Notes under the pieces: generated by a model
Told to the model about the DNA's origin: nothing
Databases searched by the model: none
Seen by the model: only the letters and a program-made list of their open reading frames with translations
Made by a program: the position numbers and the translations under genes
Shown: one piece after another, positions 11,427 to 23,059 of the stretch
How the letters are laid out: every line of letters begins with the position of its first letter
Position numbering within the stretch: position 1 is the stretch's first letter
From: Gigaspora rosea
Taxonomy: Eukaryota; Glomeromycota; Glomeromycetes; Diversisporales; Gigasporaceae
Assembly: GCA_003550325.1 (NCBI GenBank)
Contig: QKWP01001219.1
Coordinates: forward strand, 1-64,000
Direction of reading: 5' to 3'
DNA: 64,000 nt

Positions 11427-11692
11427 CTTGTCTCTTATTTGCCCCTGATCATCTATAGCATTATCTATTGTTTGCTCGCTAAGCATCTCAATATCCTTGC
11501 TTACACCATTATCTATACTGTGTTGTAATACCATATAATCATTTTCTGCGGTATTAGAAAATGCCGAATATTGTGAGAAACTTGACAAAGCTATTATTGA
11601 AAGTTCATCGTCTGGTTGGGTACTATCTCCAGTAATGTTAAACATTTGAATTGGCTTTGACGCTTTATCTTGACTAATTTTAACTCTATTTT
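11427..11692 (-). pseudogene. Integrase-gene exon upstream of the LINE-bearing intron
   Basis: The minus-strand frame containing FNITGDSTQPDDELS ends in IDDQGQIRDK at 11427 and then meets a GTTGTA donor. That is the same exon end as the two mini-exons. The upstream boundary is uncertain: a tag acceptor candidate lies at about 11693, but an alternative frame is open across it, so a small frameshift or a different acceptor is possible. Acidic, low-complexity; no catalytic role expected. Confidence 0.55.
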
Positions 11693-11784
11693 TTCATTCT
11701 CAAAGTCAGGAGACTCATTTCCTGAATTCAATTATATATTTATGAAAATAAAAAAAAATAATAAATAATTAAAATAATCAACAC

Positions 11785-12237
11785 CTATATTCTAATTATT
11801 ATTTTTTTACCTTTATTATTTTCAACTACTTCTAGATGAGCGAGGCTGTAATTAAATTTTCTATGTATAATATGATTACCACCCGTATCATTAAAATCAT
11901 CACAATCATAACATAAACTATCATTATAATCCACATTCTCAGAACCTTCCCTGTTTTCAATATTATCATTATCATCTACATTCTCGGAACCTTTCCCGTT
12001 TTCAATAATATCATTGTCATCCATATCCTCACTCTAAGAGTCTTCCCCGTTTTCAATAATATCTTCAGGCAAGTCTTCTTCCATGTTGACATTACACTGC
12101 TTCCATTCTTCGTCCATATTAAAGTAATATAATGGGTGTTGCCCAAAGACTAATTTGTATAGTGTATAGCTAGTTGGTTTAGAACAACGGATATTCATGG
12201 CATATGTAACTATAGGAAGGCCAATGCTCCAATCCCT
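11785..12237 (-). pseudogene. Post-integrase region with acidic repeats
   Basis: Minus-strand continuation after the integrase core: SIGLP.V.YAMN and KLVFGQ.PLYYF are typical of the segment just after the DDE core. A run of DDND.IEN..GSENV repeats follows (about 12024-11940). A stop separates it from the core (12238) and another precedes the acidic ORF near 12027. The repeat is nearly exact at DNA level (attttcaataatatc recurs), so its length probably varies between copies. Confidence 0.6.
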
Positions 12238-13196
12238 TCATTCATTATCTTCCATCCATGTTGAAAGTGCATTTTTTAAAGTTTTGTTAGAGCTTTCAAC
12301 TGAGCCTTGCGACTGAGGGGGTGGGGCGCCCATTGATAATATAAATTTCTTTCCATAGACCAATAAGCTTGTGAATAATTTGTGCAGTAAATTCCCGCCC
12401 ATTATCACTTTGCAAAATAAAAGGGGCCCAAAAACAGTAAATACTGAAAATAAAAACGTGGTGACTTCTGCTGCTTCTTTGGTACGCAATGGACATGTCC
12501 ATGAAAAATAGGTGAAATGGTCCCAGAGATGTGCAATATAACGGTATTCTTTATCCGGATACTTTCAAATGAAACAAGATCAACCTGTACACGTTGTAAA
12601 AATTTTTTTGATATGATAGTTTTTCCAACAATGGGCACAAGAAAACTCTTTCGTGTACAATATTGTGTACATCGAGCAACATATTGCTCTACAAATGATC
12701 TAGGAACATAGGCATATTGACTACCTATTGCATCGTATGTTTTTTTTGATCCACAATGTTGGTGTGTACTACCATATACTTTTTCCAAAACCTCATAGAG
12801 ATTTTGAAATGGACAAATAACACGATCTGTCCTTTTTTTCTTTTTTAACTCCATGAGTTGAAGAATTGGATTTTGAGGTGTTCCAAGATCACGTAAATAA
12901 AAGCCATTTTTTTACCCAAAATCGATCTTTTGCAGTTCTGATAGATGTGTTTTGAGGATTATTTAAAATGGTAATAATTAGATCATAATCTTCTTGTATG
13001 ATTATTGCTTTTCTTCGTTGCTTAGGTGTACGGTTTGATAGAAATTCCGATACAAGTTGGTCAAAAGCAATACGAGTAAGAAAGGGAAAATCTATATCAG
13101 TATCCATAGTATCAGAAACTGATTTATTTTCTTGCAAAGAGGTAAATAGTAAAACTAAAAAATAAGAATAAGTATCGATATTTCAAATTTGTGTTA

Positions 13197-13440
13197 TTAG
13201 ACAAAAAAATTTTTTTACTTTTTTTTTATTACTATTTTACATAAAATAAATTTCTTGAAAAATTCACACGAAAATTATAGACAAAAAAATTTTTTTACTT
13301 TTTTTTTATTACTGTTTCACATTAAAATTAATTTCTTGAAAAATTCACATGAAAATTATAGACAAAAAATTTATTTTACTTTTTTTTTATTACTGTTTCA
13401 TGTTAAAATAAATTTCTTGAAAAATTCACATGAAAATTAT
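13197..13440. repeat. Three-copy ~80-bp tandem repeat
   Basis: acaaaaaa blocks recur at 13201, 13281 and 13362 (periods 80 and 81). Each is followed by a T-rich run, TTATTACT and aatttcttgaaaaattcac. It lies between the integrase start and the satellite. A short plus-strand ORF across it (repeating NFLKNSHENYRQK) is a by-product of the repeat. Confidence 0.85.
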
Positions 13441-13533
13441 TTGTAATATACTATAAAAAGCTATATAATATGTCGCAAGACATTTTATTATTATTTTTAC
13501 TTAGTCAGATATTAATTCAACAAACAATTTTAA

Positions 13534-16500
13534 TCTCCATTCCAAGACAAAACCTGTTTAAAATAATTTTTTTATATTATTATATATAGTACCCCTATAA
13601 GAAAAGGGTCACGGGCAGTGTTTAAAATTCAATGTTCTCATGATTCTCAATGAACATTTGAGTTTTTTTAAGAACATTGATATTTAGAAAAGGTTTTCTT
13701 ATTTGAGAACATTTTATCCTTTTGAAATGTTCTCAATGAGAACATTTATAAAATTTTTATGTTCTATATTTACTATTAAGAACAATAAATGATATAAAAT
13801 GTTCATCAGTTTGATAATGTGGGTTAATTGTTACAAATTTTGCATAAATAAATATATGTACTGTACATATATATGTATGTATATACATACTATGTATAGC
13901 ACATATGTTTAAAGTTGTACAATATATAAAAATAGTCTTTAAAGATTTTAAAATAAAATATTCATTAACTAGGCAGTGTGATTTTTATATAGAAAGTATC
14001 CTTATTGTGTAAACTTAATATATAGATAATTTGGTCAAATGATATATTGATACTAAGCAAGTAAAAAAGACACAAATTATTTGTTAGTATGAAGATAAAT
14101 AGTTAAATAACAAAGATATTGGATTCTAATTTATTGTATTAACCAATAGTAATATTAGTAAAATATCATAGAAAATCTTGTTTTATTATGAGCAAATATA
14201 AAAAGCACTTGAAGTTTTAATAAAATTATTAGAAATTAAATTGTATAATACATTGTGTTACATTGAAAAAAATATGAAGAACTATATATAAAGTTTAAAA
14301 ATTATTAATAGATAAGCACAAACTTAGTATATAAATTGTGAGTATAGAATATGAACATACTTTAAAAATTAATGTTCAATATATTTAATATATAATGAAC
14401 ACTAAAAAGTTTTTGAGAACAATAAAGTTTTAAATTATACTTTTTTGAGAACATAACTTTAGATTTGAATTTTAAACACTGGTCACAGGTGTTATGGGTT
14501 GGCACAGGTTGTCTGAATAGGCACGTGTCATTGGGGTGCGCAGTTGGAGTATCACACAGACTAATTAATCTATCTATCATAATGCAGATTTTTATCAGTA
14601 AAATTAAAATATATGATCGAGTGTAATTTTACTTTACTTAATTATAAAAAAAAGCGCAAAATTCTAAAGGTATCACATAAATATTGTACTTATTTATCTA
14701 ATTTTTTTAATTGAAAACTGTTCGTCAGAACTGTTTCAAAGTAGCTATAGTTGATGTTTCGCTAAAGTTCTAATTAAGTTTCAATTTATATATTTTAATG
14801 TAACTTTTTTCATCCTAATTAATGAATTTTCAAGTACTCTATAAAGTGAATGTTCAAAATCCACATATTAATAGAAAAAATAAAACCATATCTTTATTCT
14901 TTGACTTTATATAAATAACTGGTAAAAATTTCAAGGCGATTGCATGCCTATATAATAAGTTGATACATTTTAAAATATCTAAAATATCGATTTTCATATG
15001 AGTTAAAAAAATCTGATACGGTATATAGAAGTAAATCGATTTGCTTTGTGGTAACGTAAAAAATCTGCAATATGATAAATCACATAGTTATCGAACATAG
15101 TTTTGATTAATTAGTCCGTGTGATACCCTAATGTAGCACGTAAAGGCAACATGAACCAAAATGTGACAGAGACAAAACCTGTTTAAAATAATTTTTTTAT
15201 ATTATTATGTATAGTACCCCTATAAGAAAAGGGTCATAGGTGTTACGGGTTGGCACGGGTTGTCTGGATAGGTACGTGCATTGGGGTGCGCAGTTGGAAT
15301 ATCACACAGACTAATTAATCTATCTATCATAATACAAATTTTTATCAGTAAAATTAAAATATATGATCGAGTGTAATTTTACTTTACTTAATTATAAAAA
15401 AAAGCGCAAAATTCTAAAGGTATCACATAAATATTGTACTTATTTATCTAATTTTTTTTAATTGAAAACTGTTCATCAGAACTGTTTCAAAGTAGCTATG
15501 GTTGATGTTTCGCTAAAGTTCTAATTAAGTTTCGATTTATATGTTTTAATGTAACTTTTTTCGTCCTAATTAATGAATTTTCAAGTACTCTATAAAGTGA
15601 ATGTTCAAAATCCACATATTAATAGAAAAAATAAAACCATATCTTTATTCTTTGACTTTATATAAATAACTGGTGAAAATTTCAAGGCGATTGCACGCCT
15701 ATATAATAAGTTGATACATTTTAAAATATCTAAAATATCGATTTTCATATGAGTTAATAAAATCCGATAAGGTATATAGAAGTAAATCGATTTGCTTTGT
15801 GGTAACGTAAAAAATCTGCAATATGATAAATCACATAGTTATCGAACATAGTTTTGATTAATTAGTCCGTGTGACACCCTAATGTAGCACGTAAAGGCAA
15901 CATGAACCAAAATGTGACAGAGACAAAACCTGTTTAAAATAATTTTTTTATATTATTATGTATAGTACCCCTATAAGAAAAGGGTCATAGGTGTTACGGG
16001 TTGGCACGGGTTGTCTGGATAGGTACGTGCATTGGGGTGCGCAGTTGGAATATCACACAGACTAATTAATCTATCTATCATAATACAAATTTTTATCAGT
16101 AAAATTAAAATATATGATCGAGTGTAATTTTACTTTACTTAATTATAAAAAAAAGCGCAAAATTCTAAAGGTATCACATAAATATTGTACTTATTTATCT
16201 AATTTTTTTTAATTGAAAACTGTTCGTCAGAACTGTTTCAAAGTAGCTATGGTTGATGTTTCGCTAAAGTTCTAATTAAGTTTCGATTTATATGTTTTAA
16301 TGTAACTTTTTTCGTCCTAATTAATGAATTTTCAAGTACTCTATAAAGTGAATGTTCAAAATCCACATATTAATAGAAAAAATAAAACCATATCTTTATT
16401 CTTTGACTTTATATAAATAACTGGTGAAAATTTCAAGGCGATTGCACGCCTATATAATAAGTTGATACATTTTAAAATATCTAAAATATCGATTTTCATA

Positions 16501-19500
16501 TGAGTTAATAAAATCCGATAAGGTATATAGAAGTAAATCGATTTGCTTTGTGGTAACGTAAAAAATCTGCAATATGATAAATCACATAGTTATCGAACAT
16601 AGTTTTGATTAATTAGTCCGTGTGATACCCTAATGTAGCACGTAAAGGCAACATGAACCAAAATGTGACAGAGACAAAACCTGTTTAAAATAATTTTTTT
16701 ATATTATTATGTATAGTACCCCTATAAGAAAAGGGTCATAGGTGTTACGGGTTGGCACGGGTTGTCTGGATAGGTACGTGCATTGGGGTGCGCAGTTGGA
16801 ATATCACACAGACTAATTAATCTATCTATCATAATACAAATTTTTATCAGTAAAATTAAAATATATGATCGAGTGTAATTTTACTTTACTTAATTATAAA
16901 AAAAAGCGCAAAATTCTAAAGGTATCACATAAATATTGTACTTATTTATCTAATTTTTTTAATTGAAAACTGTTCGTCAGAACTGTTTCAAAGTAGCTAT
17001 AGTTGATGTTTCGCTAAAGTTCTAATTAAGTTTCAATTTATATATTTTAATGTAACTTTTTTCATCCTAATTAATGAATTTTCAAGTACTCTATAAAGTG
17101 AATGTTCAAAATCCACATATTAATAGAAAAAATAAAACCATATCTTTATTCTTTGACTTTATATAAATAACTGGTAAAAATTTCAAGGCGATTGCATGCC
17201 TATATAATAAGTTGATACATTTTAAAATATCTAAAATATCGATTTTCATATGAGTTAAAAAAATCTGATACGGTATATAGAAGTAAATCGATTTGCTTTG
17301 TGGTAACGTAAAAAATCTGCAATATGATAAATCACATAGTTATCGAACATAGTTTTGATTAATTAGTCCGTGTGATACCCCAATGTAGCACGTAAAGGCA
17401 ACATGAACCAAAATGTGACAGAGACAAAACCTGTTTAAAATAATTTTTTTATATTATTATGTATAGTACCCCTATAAGAAAAGGGTCATAGGTGTTACGG
17501 GTTGGCACGGGTTGTCTGGATAGGTACGTGCATTGGGGTGCGCAGTTGGAATATCACACAGACTAATTAATCTATCTATCATAATACAAATTTTTATCAG
17601 TAAAATTAAAATATATGATCGAGTGTAATTTTACTTTACTTAATTATAAAAAAAAGCGCAAAATTCTAAAGGTATCACATAAATATTGTACTTATTTATC
17701 TAATTTTTTTTAATTGAAAACTGTTCGTCAGAACTGTTTCAAAGTAGCTATGGTTGATGTTTCGCTAAAGTTCTAATTAAGTTTCAATTTATATATTTTA
17801 ATGTAACTTTTTTCATCCTAATTAATGAATTTTCAAGTACTCTATAAAGTGAATGTTCAAAATCCACATATTAATAGAAAAAATAAAACCATATCTTTAT
17901 TCTTTGACTTTATATAAATAACTGGTGAAAATTTCAAGGCGATTGCACGCCTATATAATAAGTTGATACATTTTAAAATATCTAAAATATCGATTTTCAT
18001 ATGAGTTAATAAAATCCGATACGGTATATAGAAGTAAATCGATTTGCTTTGTGGTAACGTAAAAAATCTGCAATATGATAAATCACATAGTTATCGAACA
18101 TAGTTTTGATTAATTAGTCCGTGTGATACCCCAATGTAGCACGTAAAGGCAACATGAACCAAAATGTGACAGAGACAAAACCTGTTTAAAATAATTTTTT
18201 TATATTATTATGTATAGTACCCCTATAAGAAAAGGGTCATAGGTGTTACGGGTTGGCACGGGTTGTCTGGATAGGTACGTGCATTGGGGTGCGCAGTTGG
18301 AATATCACACAGACTAATTAATCTATCTATCATAATACAAATTTTTATCAGTAAAATTAAAATATATGATCGAGTGTAATTTTACTTTACTTAATTATAA
18401 AAAAAAGCGCAAAATTCTAAAGGTATCACATAAATATTGTACTTATTTATCTAATTTTTTTTAATTGAAAACTGTTCGTCAGAACTGTTTCAAAGTAGCT
18501 ATGGTTGATGTTTCGCTAAAGTTCTAATTAAGTTTCAATTTATATATTTTAATGTAACTTTTTTCATCCTAATTAATGAATTTTCAAGTACTCTATAAAG
18601 TGAATGTTCAAAATCCACATATTAATAGAAAAAATAAAACCATATCTTTATTCTTTGACTTTATATAAATAACTGGTGAAAATTTCAAGGCGATTGCACG
18701 CCTATATAATAAGTTGATACATTTTAAAATATCTAAAATATCGATTTTCATATGAGTTAATAAAATCCGATACGGTATATAGAAGTAAATCGATTTGCTT
18801 TGTGGTAACGTAAAAAATCTGCAATATGATAAATCACATAGTTATCGAACATAGTTTTGATTAATTAGTCCGTGTGATACCCCAATGTAGCACGTAAAGG
18901 CAACATGAACCAAAATGTGACAGAGACAAAACCTGTTTAAAATAATTTTTTTATATTATTATGTATAGTACCCCTATAAGAAAAGGGTCATAGGTGTTAC
19001 GGGTTGGCACGGGTTGTCTGGATAGGTACGTGCATTGGGGTGCGCAGTTGGAATATCACACAGACTAATTAATCTATCTATCATAATACAAATTTTTATC
19101 AGTAAAATTAAAATATATGATCGAGTGTAATTTTACTTTACTTAATTATAAAAAAAAGCGCAAAATTCTAAAGGTATCACATAAATATTGTACTTATTTA
19201 TCTAATTTTTTTTAATTGAAAACTGTTCGTCAGAACTGTTTCAAAGTAGCTATGGTTGATGTTTCGCTAAAGTTCTAATTAAGTTTCGATTTATATGTTT
19301 TAATGTAACTTTTTTCGTCCTAATTAATGAATTTTCAAGTACTCTATAAAGTGAATGTTCAAAACCCACATATTAATAGAAAAAATAAAACCATAGCTTT
19401 ATTCTTTGACTTTATATAAATAACTGGTGAAAATTTCAAGGCGATTGCACGCCTATATAATAAGTTGATACATTTTAAAATATCTAAAATATCGATTTTC

Positions 19501-20400
19501 ATATGAGTTAATAAAATCCGATACGGTATATAGAAGTAAATCGATTTGCTTTGTGGTAACGTAAAAAATCTGCAATATGATAAATCACATAGTTATCGAA
19601 CATAGTTTTGATTAATTAGTCTGAGTGATACCCCAATGTGGCACGTAAAGGCAACATGAACCAAAACGTGACAGAGACAAAACCTGTTTAAAATAATTTT
19701 TTTATATTATTATGTATAGTACCCTATAAGAAAAGGGTCATGGGTGTTACGAGCTGGCATGGGCTGTCTGGATAGGCACGTGTCATTGGGGTGCGCAGTT
19801 GGGGTGTCACACGGACTAATTAATCAAAACTATGTCTAATAACTATGTAATCTATCTTAAAATGATTGAGCGTAATTTTACTTTACTTAATTATAAAAAA
19901 AGCACAAAATTCTAAAGGTATCACATAAATATTGTACTTATTTATCTAATTTTTTTTAATTGAAAACTGTTCGTCAGAACTGTTTCAAAGTAGCTATGGT
20001 TGATGTTTCACTAAAGTTCTAATTAAATTTCGATTTATATGTTTTAATAAACTTTTTTCGTCCTAATTAATGAATTTTTAAGTACTCTATAAAGTGAATG
20101 TTCAAAATCCACATATTAATAGAAAAATAAAACCATACCTTTATTCTTTGACTTTATATAAATAACTGGTGAAAATTTTAAGGTGACTGCACGCCTATAT
20201 AATAAGTTGATACATTTTAAAATATCTAAAATATCGATTTTCATATTAGTTAATAAAATCTGATACGGTATATAGAAGTAAATCGATTTGCTTTGTGGTA
20301 ATATAAAAAATCTGCAATATGATAAATCACATATAGTTTTGATTAATTAGTCTGTGTGACACCCCAATATGGCATGTAAAGGCAACATGAACCAAAACGT
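13534..20400. repeat. 751-bp satellite array, eight monomers
   Basis: The marker gtgacagagacaaaacc recurs at 15163, 15914, 16665, 17415, 18166, 18917 and 19668, giving periods of 751, 751, 750, 751, 751 and 751. Monomer 1 (about 13534-15162) is interrupted by an 866-bp hAT-like element. Monomers 2-7 are nearly identical. Monomer 8 (19668-20400) is more divergent, with small deletions, as expected at an array edge. Each monomer contains an inverted repeat: atcacacagactaattaatc near its start and gattaattagtccgtgtga about 535 bp further on. No ORF of note is present. Variant sites fall into types that recur between monomers. Confidence 0.97.
13616..14481. mobile_element. hAT-like non-autonomous element inside satellite monomer 1
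   Basis: The termini are cagtgtttaaaattcaa and its reverse complement. They are flanked by an 8-bp duplication differing at one position (gtcacggg at 13608-13615, gtcacagg at 14482-14489). Short subterminal motifs (gttctca and tgagaac) recur. CAGTG termini with an 8-bp duplication fit the hAT superfamily. There is no transposase ORF. Removing it restores a satellite monomer of about 750 bp, so it inserted after the array existed. A second, inverted partial copy lies at 55440-55840. Confidence 0.85.
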
Positions 20401-20473
20401 ACCAGAATGGCACGTATATCATGTTTTACGATATTGATACGTGTATTGGGTGGCCATTTTACTTATTTGGTGA
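20401..20473. other. Degenerate edge of the satellite array
   Basis: Strings such as ggcacgtat and tacgtgtattggg resemble the monomer region tacgtgcattggggtgcg, suggesting a decayed fragment of one more monomer. Confidence 0.4.
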
Positions 20474-20769
20474 GTAACACAAACCAAAAAAGAAAATCCA
20501 ATTTTGTAAATAAACTAAGTGAGTGAGATAAAAATTTAGGGTTAGGGCCTTAACATTAGAGGCTATAGGGTTAGAGTGATACTTAATATAAGTAAAATTT
20601 CATTCCCGTCATTTCCAAGATTCGATTTAAACATTAGTTTTTGTATATGTTCGCTTTTTTCTTCTTTTATGCGTGTTCGACAGGCTGATTTGGAATAGTC
20701 AAAATTTGACTCTCCGATTGGCTATTTTCTCTCCAGGAGCTTGTATTACCCGCACAAATAAGTGGATGC
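20474..20769. repeat. Dispersed ~300-bp repeat, copy 1
   Basis: About 85-90 percent similar by eye to 56879-57194, same orientation. It starts gtaacacaaaccaaaaaa and ends aataagtggatgc. It contains a telomere-like ttagggttagggcc and a ggttagagtgatact string that recurs in MITEs nearby. On the minus strand both copies can encode HPLICAGNTSSWR.NSQSES, but reading frames open and close differently on either side. A relic of a coding exon is possible but unproven. No TIR or target duplication recognised. Confidence 0.75.
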
Positions 20770-21034
20770 TTGGGTGGCATGTATGAACATGTTTTATTTT
20801 GTGTAATTACCTGTATCCATCCAATTCGGGCCAATTCAACGTGCCAATGGAGCACAGACGTACAAATCAGACATCTACCCATTCCACACTTAACCAATTG
20901 CTATATTACAAAAACAAAAATTTTATAATACGTATTACTCCTGTGAAGAAACTACCCGTCAAAATTTCACTGTCATGTGATAATGTGGTATTGCTGATCC
21001 TAATATGACATAAATGAACAATCGGACAATAGTA

Positions 21035-21414
21035 GCTCACCCACAAAAAATTTTCTGGTCATGTGACTTTTTTGTGGCACAAACCAATCAAAATTTGAGA
21101 TCAAGTGTAACGTAAAAATCAAAACAATCAAAACAATCGAATAAAGCGAAAGAACTAAAGTAATAAATCGTGTAGTTAGGGTTTGGGTTAGACGCTTGGT
21201 TAGAGTACTACTTATACCAAAATTTTGCAAGGAATTTTTTTTGTTAATACACAATAGACGATTTCATAAACAAACTTCGGTGCTATTAGTAATTTTTTAT
21301 GAAAAATCATAAAAAGCACAATTTTTATGTTACACCTAATCCTAAAATTCAATTGGTTTGCGCCTAGTTTGTGCCACAAAAAGTCACATGACTGGAAACT
21401 TTTTGTGTGTGAGC
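21035..21414. mobile_element. 380-bp MITE with ~60-bp TIRs and TA flanks
   Basis: The left end gctcacccacaaaaa... pairs with the right end ...tttttgtgtgtgagc, and the similarity continues through catgtgacttttt and tgtggcacaaac. TA at 21033-21034 and 21415-21416 suggests Tc1/mariner-type insertion. The interior has gttagggtttgggtta and caaggaatttttt, shared with the MITE at 63307-63650. Confidence 0.8.
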
Positions 21415-21459
21415 TACGTAGGTTGAACAATCATATTTAATCAAACTTAAATTTTGTGA

Positions 21460-21690
21460 TAACTATAGATTAATCTGATTATTTGTTGTAACAGATTAAA
21501 ATGAAATTTTTCTATTTTTTAAAAAAAATTTTAAAATTTTTTAGGTGACATTTTTTGGTTTTTTAGCATTAAAGTTAGGGTTTAGAGTAGGGTTATTAAT
21601 AAACGAGTATATGTAGGTTTTATAAGCTTTAAATATAAGCAAAAGAGGTTTCCAGTTTCATTTTAATCTGATTTCATTTTAATTTGCCAC
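21460..21690. repeat. Degenerate TIR element related to 40791-41015
   Basis: cagattaaaatgaaat at the left and its inverse attttaatctg at the right, with a core (gttagggtttagagtagggtt, then gagtatatgtaggtttt). The core follows the same order as the core of the MITE at 40791-41015 (gattagagtaaggtttggg, then gagtatatatggatttt). Ends are not exact. Confidence 0.5.
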
Positions 21691-21757
21691 AGTTATTAAT
21701 ATTTAGCAAACTGATTCCAATTTTTTTTAATTTTTATTTATAGATTTTAATTTTTTA

Positions 21758-22990
21758 TAATTGTCTGAAGCATAGCGAGGACACATCTGTACAAGTAAAC
21801 TTGAATGCACGTCTATGCAATATTAGTCAGCTACGGCCAATAAAATTTGAGAATTGATGGTTCTCGTGATAATTTGCAGTCAGTATAACAATTGATTAAT
21901 AGACCGTTTTATGTATTACACATGTAACTATTTTGCATATTTGTATTAAACGCCTATTAATTAAAAATTATGTATTAATATTGTTTTGGACCCATATCAG
22001 ATTCTAATTTCCTAGTAATAGAATATACAGTACAAAATAAATGGGGCTTATTAGTAAAAAGTTTTTAGCTCTTTTTTTTTTAAATTTTAAATTAAAATAT
22101 TATAATCTTTATACTACTAAATGACAACCGTAATCAGGCATTTTGTCTTTTGATTGGATGCTCATTAAGGTCATATATATAGTACATGCTGATATATATC
22201 GTGCCTAAAAGGTGCGTTAACTTGCTAAAGTTACAACTTCAATTGCCTAAAATTACCTGATGCTAGCTAAAACGTGCAGAAAGAGGAGTTAAGTACTTTT
22301 GTAAATGATGTAAATCAATAAAAAGTTGATATCTTCCATAATTGTATTGTCACAGCCATGTTAATTTTACCTAAGTAGTACTAGGCATTGTTAAAATTCT
22401 TGGGGGCTTAATACCAGTACAATCATATTGATTTGTTTAGTATGAATGATGGTTTTCACTTTTCCGATTCTGATAAAAGTTAATTAATTCTGATGCAATG
22501 CATGATGACAACTGCATAAATTATATAAGGCACATTGATGTGGAAAAATATAATTGAAGAAATGTGTGAATACTAATACAAATTCTGTACTTGCAAAAAA
22601 ATGACAACGTACATCATAATTAGAAATCAAAGCAAAATAAATATCCCGCTATGACGAATGTCCAGTCTGCATCAAAATCTTTTATTCTACTAATTTCTTA
22701 TGTAAATGTATGATAAACAGTAATTGTTGCTACTTAATAATAATGAAAATAAAAAAATAAAATTTTAATTGCAATTTGCCATATCCAAAAACCGACTGTG
22801 AGAATTAAATCTATTATGACGATCATTTAATTTATAATTATTAATTATTTGCATTTTAATTTCGTAATAGCTTCGTCATAATTCTTATCACTATCCATTT
22901 ATGGCGACCCTTATATGATCGGCCAATCACATTAAAGATTGACGATCATATAAATAAATTTTTTTTTTTATTTATTTGTTTTTTTTATTT
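21758..22990. other. AT-rich spacer; start carries a fragment of the TTGTCYRRAGC repeat
   Basis: ttgtctgaagcatagcgag at about 21762 matches the left end of the repeats at 24818 and 47841, but the rest does not follow. Between about 21800 and 22990 no ORF, clear tandem repeat or TIR was recognised. Confidence 0.35.
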
Positions 22991-23059
22991 TTAATTTAAT
23001 ACTGTATTTATTTTTTAGAACCGTCGTCTCTAGAGCCTTAACTTCGAATAAAGGTATGA

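Larger units (their letters stand above)
4529..13137 (-). pseudogene. KRBA2/Ginger-like DDE integrase gene, decayed and split by LINE-B
   Basis: On the minus strand the pieces are, in order: an N-terminal helical part (13137-12889, ends KDRFWVKKW); an H2C2 integrase zinc finger (HQHCG...CTQYC, about 12764-12657); and an RNase-H-fold integrase core with its three catalytic positions, VDLVSF (about 12581), SDNGREF (about 12406) and QGSVES (about 12297). An acidic stretch (12024-11785), small exons (11692-11427, 5441-5361, 5281-5195) and a last exon (5119-4529) follow. The last exon ends in a Cys-rich cluster of the form CxCxxxCxxxxCxCxxxxxxCxxxC. This order fits KRBA2/SCAND3-type proteins derived from Ginger/Gypsy-integrase transposons (family knowledge). 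Three frame changes in the core and an in-frame stop after WMEDNE (12238) make it a pseudogene. Confidence 0.82.

Noticed and set aside
13255..13446. ORF repeating NFLKNSHENYRQK
   Set aside because: Explained by the three-copy ~80-bp tandem repeat. The frame persists because the period is close to a multiple of three.
13534..20400. CRISPR-like array
   Set aside because: The repeats are 751-bp direct satellite monomers without spacers, in a eukaryotic repeat context.
20530..20560. Interstitial telomere
   Set aside because: Only one to two TTAGGG-like units in each place, embedded in repeats. Too short for a telomeric tract, though the recurrence is reported as a finding.
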